A stretch of DNA of 64,000 nucleotides, from contig JANFAH010000004.1 of NCBI GenBank assembly GCA_024663395.1, positions 496,001 to 560,000 on the forward strand, read 5' to 3'. The stretch is from Pisolithus tinctorius (lineage: Eukaryota > Basidiomycota > Agaricomycetes > Boletales > Pisolithaceae). Shown piece by piece: positions 10,520-22,897 of the stretch. The notes under the pieces were generated by a model, which did not search any database, had not been told where the DNA came from, and saw only the letters and a list, made by a program, of their open reading frames with translations. Position 1 is the first letter of the stretch. The number at the start of each line of letters is the position of its first letter. The translations under genes and the position numbers were made by a program.

Positions 10520-11128
10520 ATGCCAGACCTTGCACAGAACCCTCACCTAGCTATCCACCCAGATTTCACATCCAAAAGCTACTGTCTAGCAAGAGACTGT
10601 CTGGTAAACAAGACAATTGACCACAACACAGCAGCATGCCAACTGGAGCTCCTCTGGACTGTCAACAATGACCTAGAAAGACAAGAATGGGACTGGCAGC
10701 TCTTAGAGGAGCAACAGGCAGCTGCAGAAAAAGAGAGACTGGCCAGAGAAGAACAAGAACAACTACAGCAGGAACAGGAGAGGGAATGCGAACTTGCTCT
10801 ACAAGAGGACAAGAAGAAAAACTGCCACAAGCACACACCATTACCACAAGACACCATGATACCAACAGAGCCCATCATCGTCCCAGCACCCATCACCACT
10901 CACAAACTCTGCAAAGGAGATTACTGCAAACTCTATTTCTTCACCAACAAGGGGCTCAAAGATGCAGAGCTCACCCCACGATCCACAGATAATGATGCCA
11001 TGGCCCTCCTACAGTCAGGAGATGGCTTACACTCCTTTGTCCCAATAGCAGCTGCATGCACCAAAGGCAATGTCACCAGGATGAAGACCTCTCCTGGGAA
11101 GAATTCACCAAGGCAGCTCACCACCTAG
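10520..11128 (+). CDS. DIRS ORF1 (gag-like)
   Basis: A 202-codon open frame beginning MPDLAQNPHLAIHPD. A central Glu/Gln-rich coiled coil (about residues 50-95: LEEQQAAAEKERL..) is followed by a Pro/Thr-rich part and a segment starting KGDYCKLYFFTNKGL. The position before RT suggests the Gag-like first protein of DIRS elements. The frame seems to end early: related-looking sequence continues in other frames to about 12000, so this is likely a truncated product. Confidence 0.5.
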   Translation: MPDLAQNPHLAIHPDFTSKSYCLARDCLVNKTIDHNTAACQLELLWTVNNDLERQEWDWQLLEEQQAAAEKERLAREEQEQLQQEQERECELALQEDKKKNCHKHTPLPQDTMIPTEPIIVPAPITTHKLCKGDYCKLYFFTNKGLKDAELTPRSTDNDAMALLQSGDGLHSFVPIAAACTKGNVTRMKTSPGKNSPRQLTT

Positions 11129-12308
11129 TTTCAGCCATGTCAGATTCTGGCTGGTGCTAGAAAATCACCCTTGGAGACATGGTAGCTGCAACATCAGTAA
11201 GAAGGCACTCCTAGCATATCAGGCAAGTGTACACCACAGATGGCACAACACCCTTTCAATCCCCCAGTCTTTCAACATTGCCCTCATCAACAACATGCTC
11301 CTTACTCAAATATGGGATGAACTGGTCCATTCAGTGCAGGTGGTGGAACTCAACTCTCTTAGACAGGTCAGTTTTTCTCACCAAGCAGCATTGGACAGAA
11401 CAAGCTAATGAATAAATACCCTCTAACACCCTGGTACATTTCCTAACCCCTCACTTCCCACCTCCTCCCTTTTCCCCTCTTACACACAACATGGGCACAT
11501 CTGGTTCACACACTGACCTCGCTGGGTCCTGGTTATGATGCTGAACATGACCTGACTATTCAGGCTTACATGCCTAATCCCCCCCCCCACCCCTACCATC
11601 ATGCCTTACATGGCTCCCACACCCCACTATGCCTAACACAGCCTGAATGCCTAACATGGCTATGCACCCCCACACTTGGAACCAACCCACATGGATGCAC
11701 CAACATTAATTTGCCCACACAGATAGCACCTAAGTACTCCCACAGTGCAACTACTCAAACAGCCTCATCAAGGTTCAAATGCCCCCCCTCACCACATTTC
11801 TCCCCCTCAGACCATGGGAAATCGAGGCCTTTTGGACAGACATGTCACACCCTGACTCCAGCCCACTCCCAGTGTGCACCATTTGCCTCAGCAGGGAGCA
11901 CCACAAAGGCCTGGTCATCAAATGCCAAGTGGAACACACCTGGGACAGCTGTCATAGCACCAGCTCAGAATGAATTAACAGAAGCCTATTTTCTAAGGGA
12001 GGACAAAGATTATGCATGAAGTGGCAAAGAGAGGAAGGATGCACAGAGAGACACAACCCAAGACATCTATGTTCAGGATATGGACTCCCCACACATGGAG
12101 CCAGCCACTGCCCTAGAGTACAGAAAGTGTCACCTGCAACCCCTTATAAAGCAGATGTATGGGAATGTGAGCTCAGCGCAGCAGGAGTAGCCCACATTTT
12201 CGCACCCATGATATCAGGCCTCCACAACAGTTTTGTAATAGATTTCCCCCCAATAACACATACACAATCACCCCCTAATAAAGACGTGATATATACCATT
12301 CTAAGTTC

Positions 12309-12900
12309 ATGGAAATAATAAACAAGGAAACATCTAAAGGAAGATACATAGGGCCTCTGCCCCTCACAACAATAGAACAGCTAATTGGACCTTATCAATC
12401 CTTGCTGCTTTTGCTCATTCCCAAACCAGGGAAACCAGGAAAATTTAGACTCATACAAAACTTCTCTTTCCTTCTATTGCTGTCACCATCATACCCTAAC
12501 CCCTCTATTAATTCATTCATCTCAGCAGGGGATTTTCCCACTACATGGGGTAAATTTGCCATAGTTTACCTACTCACATCCTGACTCCCCCCAGGGTGGA
12601 GATAGCCACATGCATTGTCACAGAAGCATACAGAACCATCCCCATCCATCCATCACAATGGCCAGCAGCAGTATTATGTACCTCGCCATCCCACACCTGC
12701 ATTGACACATGCCTCACCTTCAGAGCCACACCTTCAGCAGAGTCTATGGCCAAGTAGGCGATGCAGGAAACAGTGATTTTGGGCCAGAGGCATAGGCCCT
12801 CTAGACAAGTGGGTTGACAACCATGTTTTCATCAGGATAAAGCTATGCTACCTAGAATCATACAACACTTCAAGACAAAGGTGGCACAAACAGATTACTG
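12309..12900 (+). pseudogene. DIRS reverse transcriptase, degraded
   Basis: The first 91 codons hold the DIRS RT entry block (RYIGPLPLTTIEQLIGP, PKPGKPGKFRLIQNFSF, SINSFISAGDFPTTWG). After a stop at 12584 the domain continues in other frames (VTEAYRTIPIHPSQWP near 12625). The loop with the catalytic aspartates is not recoverable by eye. Confidence 0.7.
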
Positions 12901-13172
12901 AACATGACATTCAAAGAGTTGGGGGCAGAACTTGGTTCAAAGGATGGACATGAGAAGATGGCACAACTGATGAGTACAATGAAGATTGTTCATGCCCAAT
13001 CCTGAACCTCTCCAAAGCTTCACCCAGATCAAACCATGATGCCAAGTTCACATACAATTTTGCAGACATTGACCACCTCTCCCATGAGCTAGGAATCCCA
13101 TGGGAAACAGAGAAAGATCAACCATTTGCACACTCAACAATCTACATAGGCTTCCTGTGGAACCTCAAGGAT

Positions 13173-13859
13173 ATGACAGTATCACTGAGTGAAGGAAAGG
13201 TGGAAAAATACCTGCAAGCCATCCATACCTGGCATAAGAGACCAACCCACACACTACAAGATGTACAAGAACTATATGGCAAGCTATTACATGCATCCAC
13301 CATCATCCCCAAAGGCTGTGCATACCTCACCAGCCTCAAGTGCATGGCAGCCATATGCACACCAAAGCTGTTCATGCCCCACCAGCCCAACAAACAGGTA
13401 CAAACAGATTTGGAATGGTGGATGAACATTTTACAAACAGGCAGAGTCATCCAACCCATCACCCCTCCCCCCATGCTCACAGACCTCAGAGCTTTCTCTG
13501 ATGCTAGCTCTAGTTTCAGCATCACAATCATCATTGGCACACAATGGAGCACTTGGAGGATCAACCCAGGCTGGCAGTCAGAAGGAGGGAAATGCCAAGA
13601 CATCAGATGGGCAGAAGCCATCAGTTTTGAGTTGCTTATTCACACAATCAGCTCTATACTCCATACTCCATCCCACATCCTTGCTCATGGAGACAACTCA
13701 GGAGTCATCAAGGGCTGGTGGATCAGCAGGCATTGGAACAAAGAAATAAATGAAGTCTTTAAATGCATCCATGACTTCACTTCTGATAACTGCTCTAGCA
13801 TCCTTGGTGTCCACACAAGATATGTACCAAGCAGAGAGAACCCAGCAGACCACCCTTGA
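13173..13859 (+). pseudogene. DIRS RNase H domain
   Basis: A 228-codon open stretch. The RT thumb-like part (VEKYLQAIHTWH, LYGKLLHASTIIPKG) leads into an RNase H-like fold with FSDASSSF, then IRWAEAISFELL and LAHGDNSGVIKGW, and ends VHTRYVPSRENPADHP. These are hallmark positions of DIRS and related RNase H domains (catalytic Asp, Glu, Asp). The upstream RT is broken, so it cannot be made as an intact polyprotein here. Confidence 0.7.
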
Positions 13860-13937
13860 GAGGAGTATACAACTCTTACTCCCTCCTCCTCCATCTGATC
13901 CCCCTCCCTATCAAACTTAAACATATCATTTTCAACT

Positions 13938-15320
13938 TTGATGCCCCTTTGTCCCTTGCTGAACACAGAGCATGGAGAGAAGGCTACTATGCTACCCAAC
14001 CAGCCCAGGTGGTCGACCGAGTTGCCTGCCAAAAAGAAGCCAAGGCTCATTTGGCTGCAGACAGGCATTCTTCTGACCAACTCATCCAACAAGCCATCAA
14101 CCCCAGGCATGGAGAACAACATCACCAAATTTAACACACCCATTGACATTTCAGACCCAAATGCAACCCAAAGACCAAAGCCCTACTGTCCCCACCTTAC
14201 CCCTGCCATCTCACTCCTCCAGCCCCACTGCCTAGCCAAAGAAAGACTCACCCTGTGGCACCCTGCACACCTCCCACCACATCTGACAGCACCTTCTCCC
14301 CTACCACAATCCACAGTGGACAGGATAACCAGCATAATTGGTGCTTCATGGACAGACTCCACTAAGGAACTATACAGAACTAGCCTTTTAGTATTCCACA
14401 TCTTCTGTGATCTAAACAATATCCCAGATAAGAGCAGATGTCCAATATCCTCAAACACACTTGCCACTTTCCTAGTGAGCTGTACCAGTGCTCACTCTGG
14501 CTCCACCCTAGCTAACTATGCAGCTGGAATCAGAGCCTGGCACATTGTACATGGCTGCAGCTGGGACATAAATGAAGCCAAATACAAGGCAATACTGGAA
14601 GGCACCACAAGGCTAGCTCCAAACACATCCAAACACCCTCGAAGAGCCCCATTCACAGTCAACATTCTAGCAGTATTCCACAGTCTGTTCGACCACAATG
14701 ACCCATGTGATGCAGCCATCTTTGCCTGTTTAGTAGTGGCCTTCTACTGCATAGCCAGGTTGGGAGAATTGATGGTTCCCTCCATATGGAGTTTCAAGCC
14801 TGCCAAACACATCACCTGGGCAGGATTCAAGCACACACACAACCATGATGGTCTACCTGTACTAGTATTCCACCTCCCAGCTACAAAATGTGATCCCAAA
14901 GGAGAAACAGTCCAATGCACACTGCACCAGGTCTCATCAGTAACAGACTCCTTACATGCCCTAGAGAACCACTTCCATCTGAACCCAGCCAAGGAGCATG
15001 ACCACTTATTTGCCTGGCACCACCCAACAATGGGCATACACCCACTCTCCAAAACTGAAGTATCCAAGAAAATCACAGCAATCACCAAAGCCCACAAAGA
15101 AATCCCATCTCTGAAAGGACACAGCCTACAGATTGGAGGAACCCTATTTTACCTGCTCAAGGGAGTCCCCTTCAATGTTGTTAAAACCATGGGAAGGTGG
15201 ACTGGAGATTCCTTTGCACTCTACCTCTACCACCATGCCCTGATACTAGCCCCATTCCTCCAAACAGAACCAGCAATACTAGACAAATTCGAACACTACA
15301 TGCTCCCCCCAGTACATTGA
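13938..15320 (+). pseudogene. DIRS tyrosine recombinase (catalytic Arg lost)
   Basis: Open for 460 codons; a start at about 14110 (MENNITKFNTP) may be the natural one. A SAM-like N-terminal core-binding part (SWTDSTKELYRTSLLVFHIF) precedes the catalytic domain: first Arg in YCIARLGELM, then KGHSLQIGGT where HxxR should be, WTGDSFALYLYHH with the Tyr, and a stop at 15318-15320. The second catalytic Arg is Gln (CAG at 15129-15131, from CGG by CpG loss). The frame is intact but the enzyme should be dead. Confidence 0.75.
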
Positions 15321-15894
15321 ACAGTAAGTATCTTAGCTCCTTCCCCCTTGGGCCCCAAGCTTTGCTGGATGCATTGCTAACTCCTACCCTTTGGGAACCA
15401 CAGCTCAGCTTGAGGACATCTTTGGGTCACTGCTTAGGGCCAGAAAAACCTCCAGTTTTTTGCCCAGATCCTTTCCCTTCAGTTTTTCATTCATAGAGAC
15501 ATTTAGTACAACACCTACACTACATGTTTTACTGTTGAGCAGTAATGTGTAGATCAAAGTCTGGGTGACTGGGATAACAGAGTTGGACACAGGTTTCATA
15601 CAGTAAGCAGAGATCAGACAAGAGGACTAGACTAAATATAGCACAAACATTGGAAAACAGGCCAGAGTTATGTCCAGGTGACCCAGACATGGACCTGGGA
15701 GGACTGGGGTGGAGCAGCACAAGGCCAAGGCCAGAGTGGACCAGAGATAGGGGTAAAGTTCCAGACTTGAGTTATCTAGGCCAGAGTTGGGTTACTTAGG
15801 GCCAGAGTTGAGCTATTAGGCCAGAGTAGGTCCAGACTTGACTGGAGATAGGGGCTAGGGATCCAGCTTGAGTCTGAGGGTCATGTATGTGACA

Positions 15895-17711
15895 TCTGAG
15901 GACAAATAAGGCTGAAGCTGGGAGGGCAGCCAACAAATAGAATTGGTTGGGTGCTCTGAAGGAGACTCATGCCACATAGGTGCTCCATTCCTTAGCAAGT
16001 CCCAAACTCACTGTGACAACCTCAGGTACTGGAGAAAATTTTCACTTCCATGGAAAATCAGTTCATGGCCAATCAAGGACTGGGTGATGAAGGGAAAGCA
16101 ACTCATGTCTGAGTATCTTCTGACTGAGCCAGGTAGGTGATGATCTATGAATATGTACAAGTAAACAGATCCAGTCCTCAGTGGAAGATGAGAGGGAGGA
16201 GAAGACCAAATTGGAGGTGGAAGTAGATGATGAAGGAAACCCTCAAATGCCAACATTTGCTGGTCAGAAGCTCAAAATGCAACAGAACCTTGCGTGAGCA
16301 GTGTTTCAAGCTGCCTATGGTAGGATTTTCTTGGTGGAGTCATGCTCATGAGCTGATAGATGATCAAACACTGCCAAGTTTACTTGAAAGCCAAAGGCCA
16401 AGCTTCCCTGGGGCCTTCTGATCAAGTCCCCTGCTAAATATCTGCATGAAGGATCAATATCTGAGGGACTCCAGATGATGTCTGGTTGCTCTGGAATCAT
16501 TGGCAAGGACTGGAACAGGAGGGGAAGGTGATTCCCTCATCAAATGCAAAAAGGAGGATGCACCATTGGGGTTGCACTTTAATACAAAAAGGCAAGTCCA
16601 AAAAGAGTGTTTGGGTGGACCCTGGCCTTGACAGTGAAGCTGGGGTGGATCCCATTGGTGGAAAAGCTGGTTCTGTCCCAGATTGGTTGCAGGTCCCCAA
16701 GCAGCCCCAAGGAACCCCCAAAAGTGGCATCCACCAATGAGAATGGGTTCCATGTGTCTAGTCCTGCTTGGCATGTAGACAAAGACCAAATTCAATTCTT
16801 AAAGTCCCTGTCTCTCATGCCCAGGACTGTAAGTGACAAACAGTAGTGTGGGTGTGGGGCTCATAAACAAATTCTGCAGGAGCCTAAGAAGACCAAACAA
16901 GACTTGCCCAGCTGAGCATCCTGGACCTGGAGTACCCAGTACCTGCCCCCTGAAATTCATGGGAGTGGTAGTGCCTTTTGGAAGGCATCAGAGCAATTTC
17001 AAAAGGCAGACTTTGCCTCATCTTCAAAAGGTGTTCTTGTTATACTTGGACTGGGTCTTTTGCTGGGGGAGTGTGCTTGGGCTCAAGAAGTGGAAGAAGA
17101 TGACCCAGAAGTGGCTGACTTGAATTTCTTGACAAAGCTGGGGGTGGAGAGGGGAGAAGATGTCATGGATGTGGTGGGGCTGGTTTTTGTTTGAACATGT
17201 GTCCCCTATGTTTATTTGTTTACAGTGTACAAGCTTATGTAATAATTCTTTGCACTTAGGCAGTTAGTTTTTCCTTGTGCACCTCAGTCTTCTTACCACA
17301 GAAGCCTGAGGTCTTCTTTTAGTCTTAATTTCAGCCTCCTCTTAAGAGTTTTGGCCAGGTTACAGCAAAGTTCAGATGGCAAAGGTGCAGGAGGGGACAA
17401 AGCAGATGATGGCCAGGAAGGGGAGAAGAACTGAACTGAGTAGCTGGAGGCCCATCCCAAAGAAGTTCCAGCAGGCCCAACTCAGAGAAAGAGGAAATGC
17501 AATGGCAGTACCCAGCAAAGCAGAAAGGTGAGGAAGGAGGAAAATGAGAAGGGTGCTGAGAGAAGATCTGGCAGAACCAGGAAGCAGACACAGAAGACTT
17601 GGCCTGTAAATACATAGAAATATGTATGCAGACTATCACTGAGTCAGGAAAGAGTGGTCCAAATGATTATTGCACCAAGTTGTGACTGGGTTAGGGTTGA
17701 TTGATGGGCTG
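15895..17711. other. Transposon debris without a recognised gene
   Basis: It continues the sequence interrupted by the family C LTR. Short plus-strand segments look protein-like, for example CFKLPMVGFSWWSHAHE near 16310 and PLKFMGVVVPFGRHQSN near 16960, but stops and frame changes are frequent and CpG is scarce. No domain is recognised. It may belong to the same old element as 9091-9878. Confidence 0.35.
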
Positions 17712-18612
17712 GCACAGACTAGGTTGGCCAACACCATTTCCAGGGAGCTCCCTCATCATGAGGTGAGGTTAGTGGTCAGCTGACACCACTTACCAGGAGC
17801 TCAGTCATGGTTAGGTGAGGTCAGCCAATACCACTTCCAGGCAGCTCCCTCATGGTTAGGTGACATCAGCCAATACCACTTCCAGGCAGCTCCCTCATGG
17901 TTAGGTGAGGTTAGCTGAAACCACCTCCAGGGGGCTGGCACATGCTGAGGCTAGGTCAGCCGAAACCACTTTCAGGGAGCTCACTCATGATTAGGCTAGG
18001 TTGGCCAAAACCACTTGCAGGGGCTGGTACATGCTGAGGCTAGGCCAGCTGACACCACTTCCAGGGAGCTCACTCATAGTTAGTAGGTTGGCCAACACCA
18101 CTTCCAGGCAGCTCCCTCATGGTTAGGTGAGGTTGGCCAAAACCACTTCCAGGGGACTGGCACATGCTGAGGCTAGGTCAGCCAACACCACTTCCAGGGG
18201 AATGGCACATGCTGAGGCTAGGTCAGCCAACACCACTTCCAGGGGAATGGCACATACTGAGGCTAGGTCAGCCAACACCACTTCCAGGGAGCTCACTCAT
18301 GGTTAGGTGAGGTCAACCAAAACCACTTGTAGGGGGCTGGCACATGCTGAGGCTAGGGCCAGCTGAAACCACTTCCAGGTAGCTTACTCATGGTTAGGTG
18401 AGGTTGGCCAATACCACTTCCAGGCAGCTCACTCATCATTAGGCTAGGTCAGCCAAAACCACTTGCAGGGGGCTGGCACATGCTGAGGCTAGGCTGGCTG
18501 AAACCACTTCCAGGTAGCTCACTCATGGTCAGGTGAGGTCAGCCCACACCACTTCCAGGCAGCTCCCTCATGGATAGGTGAGGTTGGCCAATACCACTTC
18601 CGGGGGCAGGCA
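17712..18612. repeat. 45-bp minisatellite, about 20 copies
   Basis: The unit is roughly a GGTCAGCCAATACCACTTCC core, then AGGCAGCTCCCTCATGG and TTAGGTGA. Starts at 17821, 17866, 17911, 17956 and 18001 show the 45-bp period, with an occasional 44-bp unit. Two sub-types alternate: one with CTCCCTCATGGTTAGG and one with GGCTGGCACATGCTGAGG. Although 45 is a multiple of three, no long open frame crosses the array. Confidence 0.9.
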
Positions 18613-19391
18613 CATGCTTAGGGACAGTTGGGCAATACAAGTCATGTACATCACTCCTGGCACTGCCTGGCTCCATCTATATCTCTCCTCTTCCTGTTCC
18701 TTGCCTCAATCATTCTGAGCCTGAGTTGGCTCTACAAAGGGAGGGTGTTAGGCACATGAGCCCCCATCAGGTGCTTATACTGAGGCTACTACAACCTCTT
18801 GCTTCACATATCACATGTCTGCTCACCACTGAAGTATATAGCTTGTGTAGGTTTCACATGTAAATTACTCTTTTCTCCTTCACTGTGGAAACCACACTCT
18901 GGTCATGTTCACTGGTGATACTGAAAGAGTCCTACAACCTTACACTTCCCCTTGTGCAAACTCTCAGACCAGCCACTTTCCTATGCTACCAGACTTGTTC
19001 CCACACTCCCAGCCTTGACTCCAAACCCCCAGACTTGGGGCCCGTCACTTGAGGATGAACCTGTTCTTAACACCTTCCCAGATCAGGACAGAATTCCACC
19101 TGGAAACAGATGCCTCACAATGCACACATGACTGAGATCTTGTATAGATTTCCTTGAACACTATTTCCTCAGTATGAATATTAACTAAGTTTCTGACAGT
19201 GTCCCACATCTGTCTGGAAAGGTCCCACCAGCCCCATGGAATGTCCCATTCACTACTTGGCATACACTAGCTACTGCTATGGCAGAGGGCTAAACACATC
19301 CATGTGATCTAGCCTTGGTAAGGTGACTTCAAACCTTACAAGCATAGAATGTCAGTTGCCTGAGACAGCTGCACCAACTCCATCAGCCCCT
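18613..19391. other. Intergenic, possible Copia-type LTR
   Basis: A purine run (AAAGGGAGGG) directly precedes TGTTAGGCAC at about 18748, and TACAACCTTACA ends near 18945. This looks like a 200-bp Copia 3' LTR, but I found no matching duplication. No coding region is seen in the remainder up to the GPI13 stop codon. Confidence 0.3.
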
Positions 19392-22300
19392 CTAAGCAAC
19401 CTCCCAATGCTCCCTCTCACCCTCCACACCCCATATGCCAACCATAATACCCATGTCCAAGGCCCCCATCCCCAAAATAGTAAACATATATCTGGGTGCA
19501 AAAACCTTCCACACCATTAAATGTCGCCGTAGCCCCCAGCAAACACTGCACTCCCCAGCAATAGTATGTTGAAGTAAGTTGCGAGACCTAGGCATGATCT
19601 CAGGACTGACAGTACCATATTTTTCTGATGGTTAACAGGTAGAGCAGGAGAAGAAGGCGGGAGAGGTGGGAGATTCCACACCACCAGAAGCGGGGCCGCA
19701 GTACCAGCGAGGAAATAAGGACCAAGAGTATTCAAGATCACCGTAATCTGGGAATATGGAAACCAGACACTAGAAACCAACACGAATGCAGTTTTCCATT
19801 GCAGAGAAGGGATGTGGGTTGGTGTCCTGTCCCGTAGAAGGCATGTGTAGCCAACAATGCGAGGGGGATGATCTCCGAAAATTGGACTTCCCTCTTGTAC
19901 GTGAGCGCGACGGAAGGCGTGCCAACAGCGGACACAAACCCTTTAGACAACGCCTCGTTCAATCCACGGACATCTCGAACACTGTCAACGACCTCCAAAT
20001 AAGCAAGTAGTGCCACGGTAAATAGGCCGAGCACGACCTGTCCAGTGAGTTGCATGCAGAGCCATACAACACTCAGGAAGATCGACCATAATATGATATA
20101 GGGCGAACCGAAGGCGTTAGCAAATCCCAAGACTGTGACTGTGACTTGCGCGTCCGAATCCGGGTTCTCGGAATAAGACGGTTTAACCCTGACGTCAGGA
20201 GGTGCTTCGTTGGTCTCTGGTGCAATGCTCGCAACCATCTTCGCCGGCCACTCACTTCTCCGAATATCCAAACACACCGGGGTGACATTCCAAAGCACGA
20301 CGCCTCCAAAAATCATAAGCACCACCGTCGCCCTCGCCACCACCGTTCTCCCATTCCTGAGCCACACATTCCCTGCATCTCCAACCCATTCCATCGAATG
20401 AATCCACTCAACAATCCAAAACGTTGTTCCGGCGAGCAACGCCGCCGTTATCGTCCACGGCAAAAACACACCTGCGATCCCGTTATCGGATTTGGAAATC
20501 GCCAACACGCGACGTATGATACGGGGTATCGACACTGCCATAACGGGTGCGAGAACCAACGCAAGGGCAGGGGGAGCAGAAGAAGTCGAGGACGCGTAGA
20601 ATGTGACAACACAGTAGGGATATTGTTCTTCTCTGCAAACAGTACTTAACATCATGAGACGAACGCATATAGCAAATAGTGTGGAAAACCCGAGGATACG
20701 GTTGCGAAGGCGCGAAGTGGGAGCTGTGAATCCAATAAGAACGCTTGGTGCCAAGGACGAGAGACACAAGAACGGGACAATATGATCTTCCCAGATTGTA
20801 AAGGAGTTGGACGCGAAGCATAGAGTGTGGAGGGTGAGGAGGATCGGCGTGGACTTCAGCATTTCAAAAGTGGGTCGTGGTTTGCAGGTAAGAACAAGCG
20901 TCACTGATGAGGCGAGCGCACCGCCGAAGAGTATGAGATGGTCGGCGTGAACCCCGTCCAGATACTTCCGAACAAGTAGATGCGCGAGACCGCCGACGAT
21001 CGAACCCAGGACACCGACCCCGAAAGCGCTGAGCAAGTTCTTTTCTAGTCTTTGTGCTCGATCCTCTCCTGAGCTCCCAAGAATGATATATATTGCGTAG
21101 GAAGCGACGATACTTGTGAATATCACTACGAGGCCAGCACCCATGAGCGTTAAGCTGAATTGTGCCCAGAGTGAACGACACATCGATAGCGCGAGGCGAT
21201 TAAATGCAAATAGGGCGGAGACTCGACTCTTGGGTGGCGCGTCGCCTGCTTCCAACCAAGCATCAACCAAGGTGGACCAGACACTATCCAGTTCGCTACC
21301 AGATTCACTTGCTCGATAGACGTCCAAGTATCGTTTAACCTGGTGTACATTCATCTCCAGGGCTTCTCCCACGCTCGAGTCCCCTCGGTCGAATAGTTCG
21401 GGGATTATGCTGCCGAGGTTATTAAATGGAATAGGAAGACCGAGGAGGAGTGAAATTGTTGGGACGAGATCGATTTGTTGGATGAAACGATGGGGACGCT
21501 TTCCCCGGAAACGTTGTTTTAGGTAGAATTTCAGGTGGTGAGGTCACAAAAGACGACGAAAGAGGTGCGCCCTTGCTGTATATCCAAACCGCGGAAGAAG
21601 TCTCGAGGATGCTGTCGCCACCGTGATTACCCGTATGATCCATGCCGTGATCACCAAGTAAAACCAGTAGCGTATCTTCGTCGATGATACGGACGAGTTC
21701 ACCCAAGAATGCATTCATTTGTTCGAGCTTGGCTTTCATGGCGGGGTGGTCGGGTCCGACGCGATGTCCTACGTGGTCGACCCCGAGACCATGACCGATA
21801 GCAAGTGTCCATGGTTCTGAGCTCTGCTGTATGATGGGGGGTAAATGGGAGATGACACCTGAGTCGACTGTGTGGAGGTCTTCGACGTCAAACGAGTCAA
21901 ACGGGTACGAGAGGTTGTGGTCAAGAAAACTCGGAAAGAGCGCAAGCCAAGTATTATCGCCCACAAATGCAACCTAATCGGTGTACACGCAGTGCATAAA
22001 ATGAGTATTAACGAAGTGATTACGAACGGGATATTCCGTGAACTGACCTTGCGTCCTGAGATGTCTAGTTGGTGAAGCAGAGAGTCCTCATGTATGACCG
22101 ACCCTGAAAAGCTTTCCCCGATGTCAACAATGGTGGGTAGAGAGCCTGTGGTAAGACCTTTGATGCGTTGGAGCGTCGTCGTGGGTGGGTCTGCATATGC
22201 ATTGAAGATGAAGGAATGGTGCGGATGCGCTGCAGTGAGTTCTCGAGGGAGGGTAAGGATATTGTGGTGGTTCGGCGAGGGAGGGTCCGGTGGGTGGGCC

Positions 22301-22497
22301 GACACGAAATCAAATCGTAGGGCGTCGATGACAAGAAGGACAGCGCGTTTGTGCGTCGCGAACCGGTTCCATTGTGCTTGCTCTTCTTGAGATTTGTTGG
22401 GAAGTGCCAGTCGACTGAGAAGAAATCCTCTTGAGAAAAGGTAGATGCCAGTAATGTGGACGAAAACGAGCCAGCAAAGTAGCCGTGCCACAATCAT
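19392..22497 (-). CDS. GPI13: GPI ethanolamine phosphate transferase 3 (Gpi13/PIG-O)
   Basis: This enzyme adds ethanolamine phosphate to the third mannose of the GPI precursor in the ER membrane, the step that creates the bridge to proteins. Start MIVARLLCWLVF (22497) gives a first membrane helix, then the alkaline-phosphatase-like lumenal domain: RAVLLVIDALRFDF (metal Asp), DPPTTTLQRIKGLTTGSLPT (nucleophile Thr), HGLGVDHVGHR and LLGDHGMD. An intron interrupts after SGRK (about 22050-21967). The C-terminal half is a multi-spanning membrane region ending RRHLMVWKVFAPRYMF. Three one-base frame corrections are needed: near 21503 (GGGGAAA), 19813 (CCC) and 19536 (GGGGG). All fall at short homopolymers, and the domains on both sides are well conserved, so assembly error is more likely than a pseudogene. 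The gene is essential in yeast. Confidence 0.9.
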
Positions 22498-22897
22498 CGA
22501 ACGTGGTCTGGAAAGAAAGTTTATATGTGATCAACGCCAACGATCGACACTCGTAAATACGCGAATTTCCTGCGAGTCTGGGATACACCTTGCGTTTACC
22601 AACCAACCAATCATTGGCTCGTTTCATCGATGTAAATAAAAAATAAAAAGCAAGCAGATGGCTGTCGTACATCAAAAGTCGGCTTAGTTGAGCTTTACCT
22701 GCGCCTAGCAGTGGGTATTACATAAGCGAGTAACGGATTCGGCCAGCTTATCTCGTTTCCTGCCTCCTAGTTCCCCCCCACATGCCAGGTCTTCGATAAA
22801 CTCAATCCAGCCGCCGCTCAACAACACAAGTTCTTCGGACACAGCCCTGGTAATTTATTTTCCTTGCCGCTCTCCGAGGCGGACTCACGATGTCATC
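22498..22897. other. GPI13 upstream region
   Basis: No coding sequence is recognised. It should hold the GPI13 promoter and 5' leader (minus strand). Composition is host-like, with CpG present. Confidence 0.5.

Larger units (their letters stand above)
10375..15554 (+). mobile_element. DIRS-type tyrosine-recombinase retroelement
   Basis: About 5.2 kb, inserted exactly between AATAGT and CAAAG of the family C LTR. Comparison with the intact copy near 48895 shows no target duplication, as expected for recombinase-mediated insertion. Gene order is ORF1, RT, RNase H, tyrosine recombinase. The ends start GGGAATTCTCAG and finish AATGTGTAGAT. I did not find split direct repeats or an internal complementary region by eye. 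RT is decayed. Confidence 0.8.
9879..15894 (-). repeat. Solo LTR family C, copy 1 (split by DIRS element)
   Basis: The outer ends are TGTCAAG at 9879 and GTGACA at 15894. Direct duplications TCTGA flank it at 9874-9878 and 15895-15899. The LTR is interrupted at 10374/15555 by the DIRS element; the two parts total 836 bp. On the minus strand TATA-like and CAGTCAGAATATC blocks give the LTR orientation. No internal region is present, so it is a solo LTR. Confidence 0.85.

Noticed and set aside
15943..17123. Several 60-110 codon open stretches
   Set aside because: They overlap in many frames and both strands, contain no known motif, and sit in CpG-poor debris.
17712..18612. Regular repeat resembling a CRISPR array
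   Set aside because: Units are head-to-tail with no unique spacers, and the genome is fungal. It is a minisatellite.
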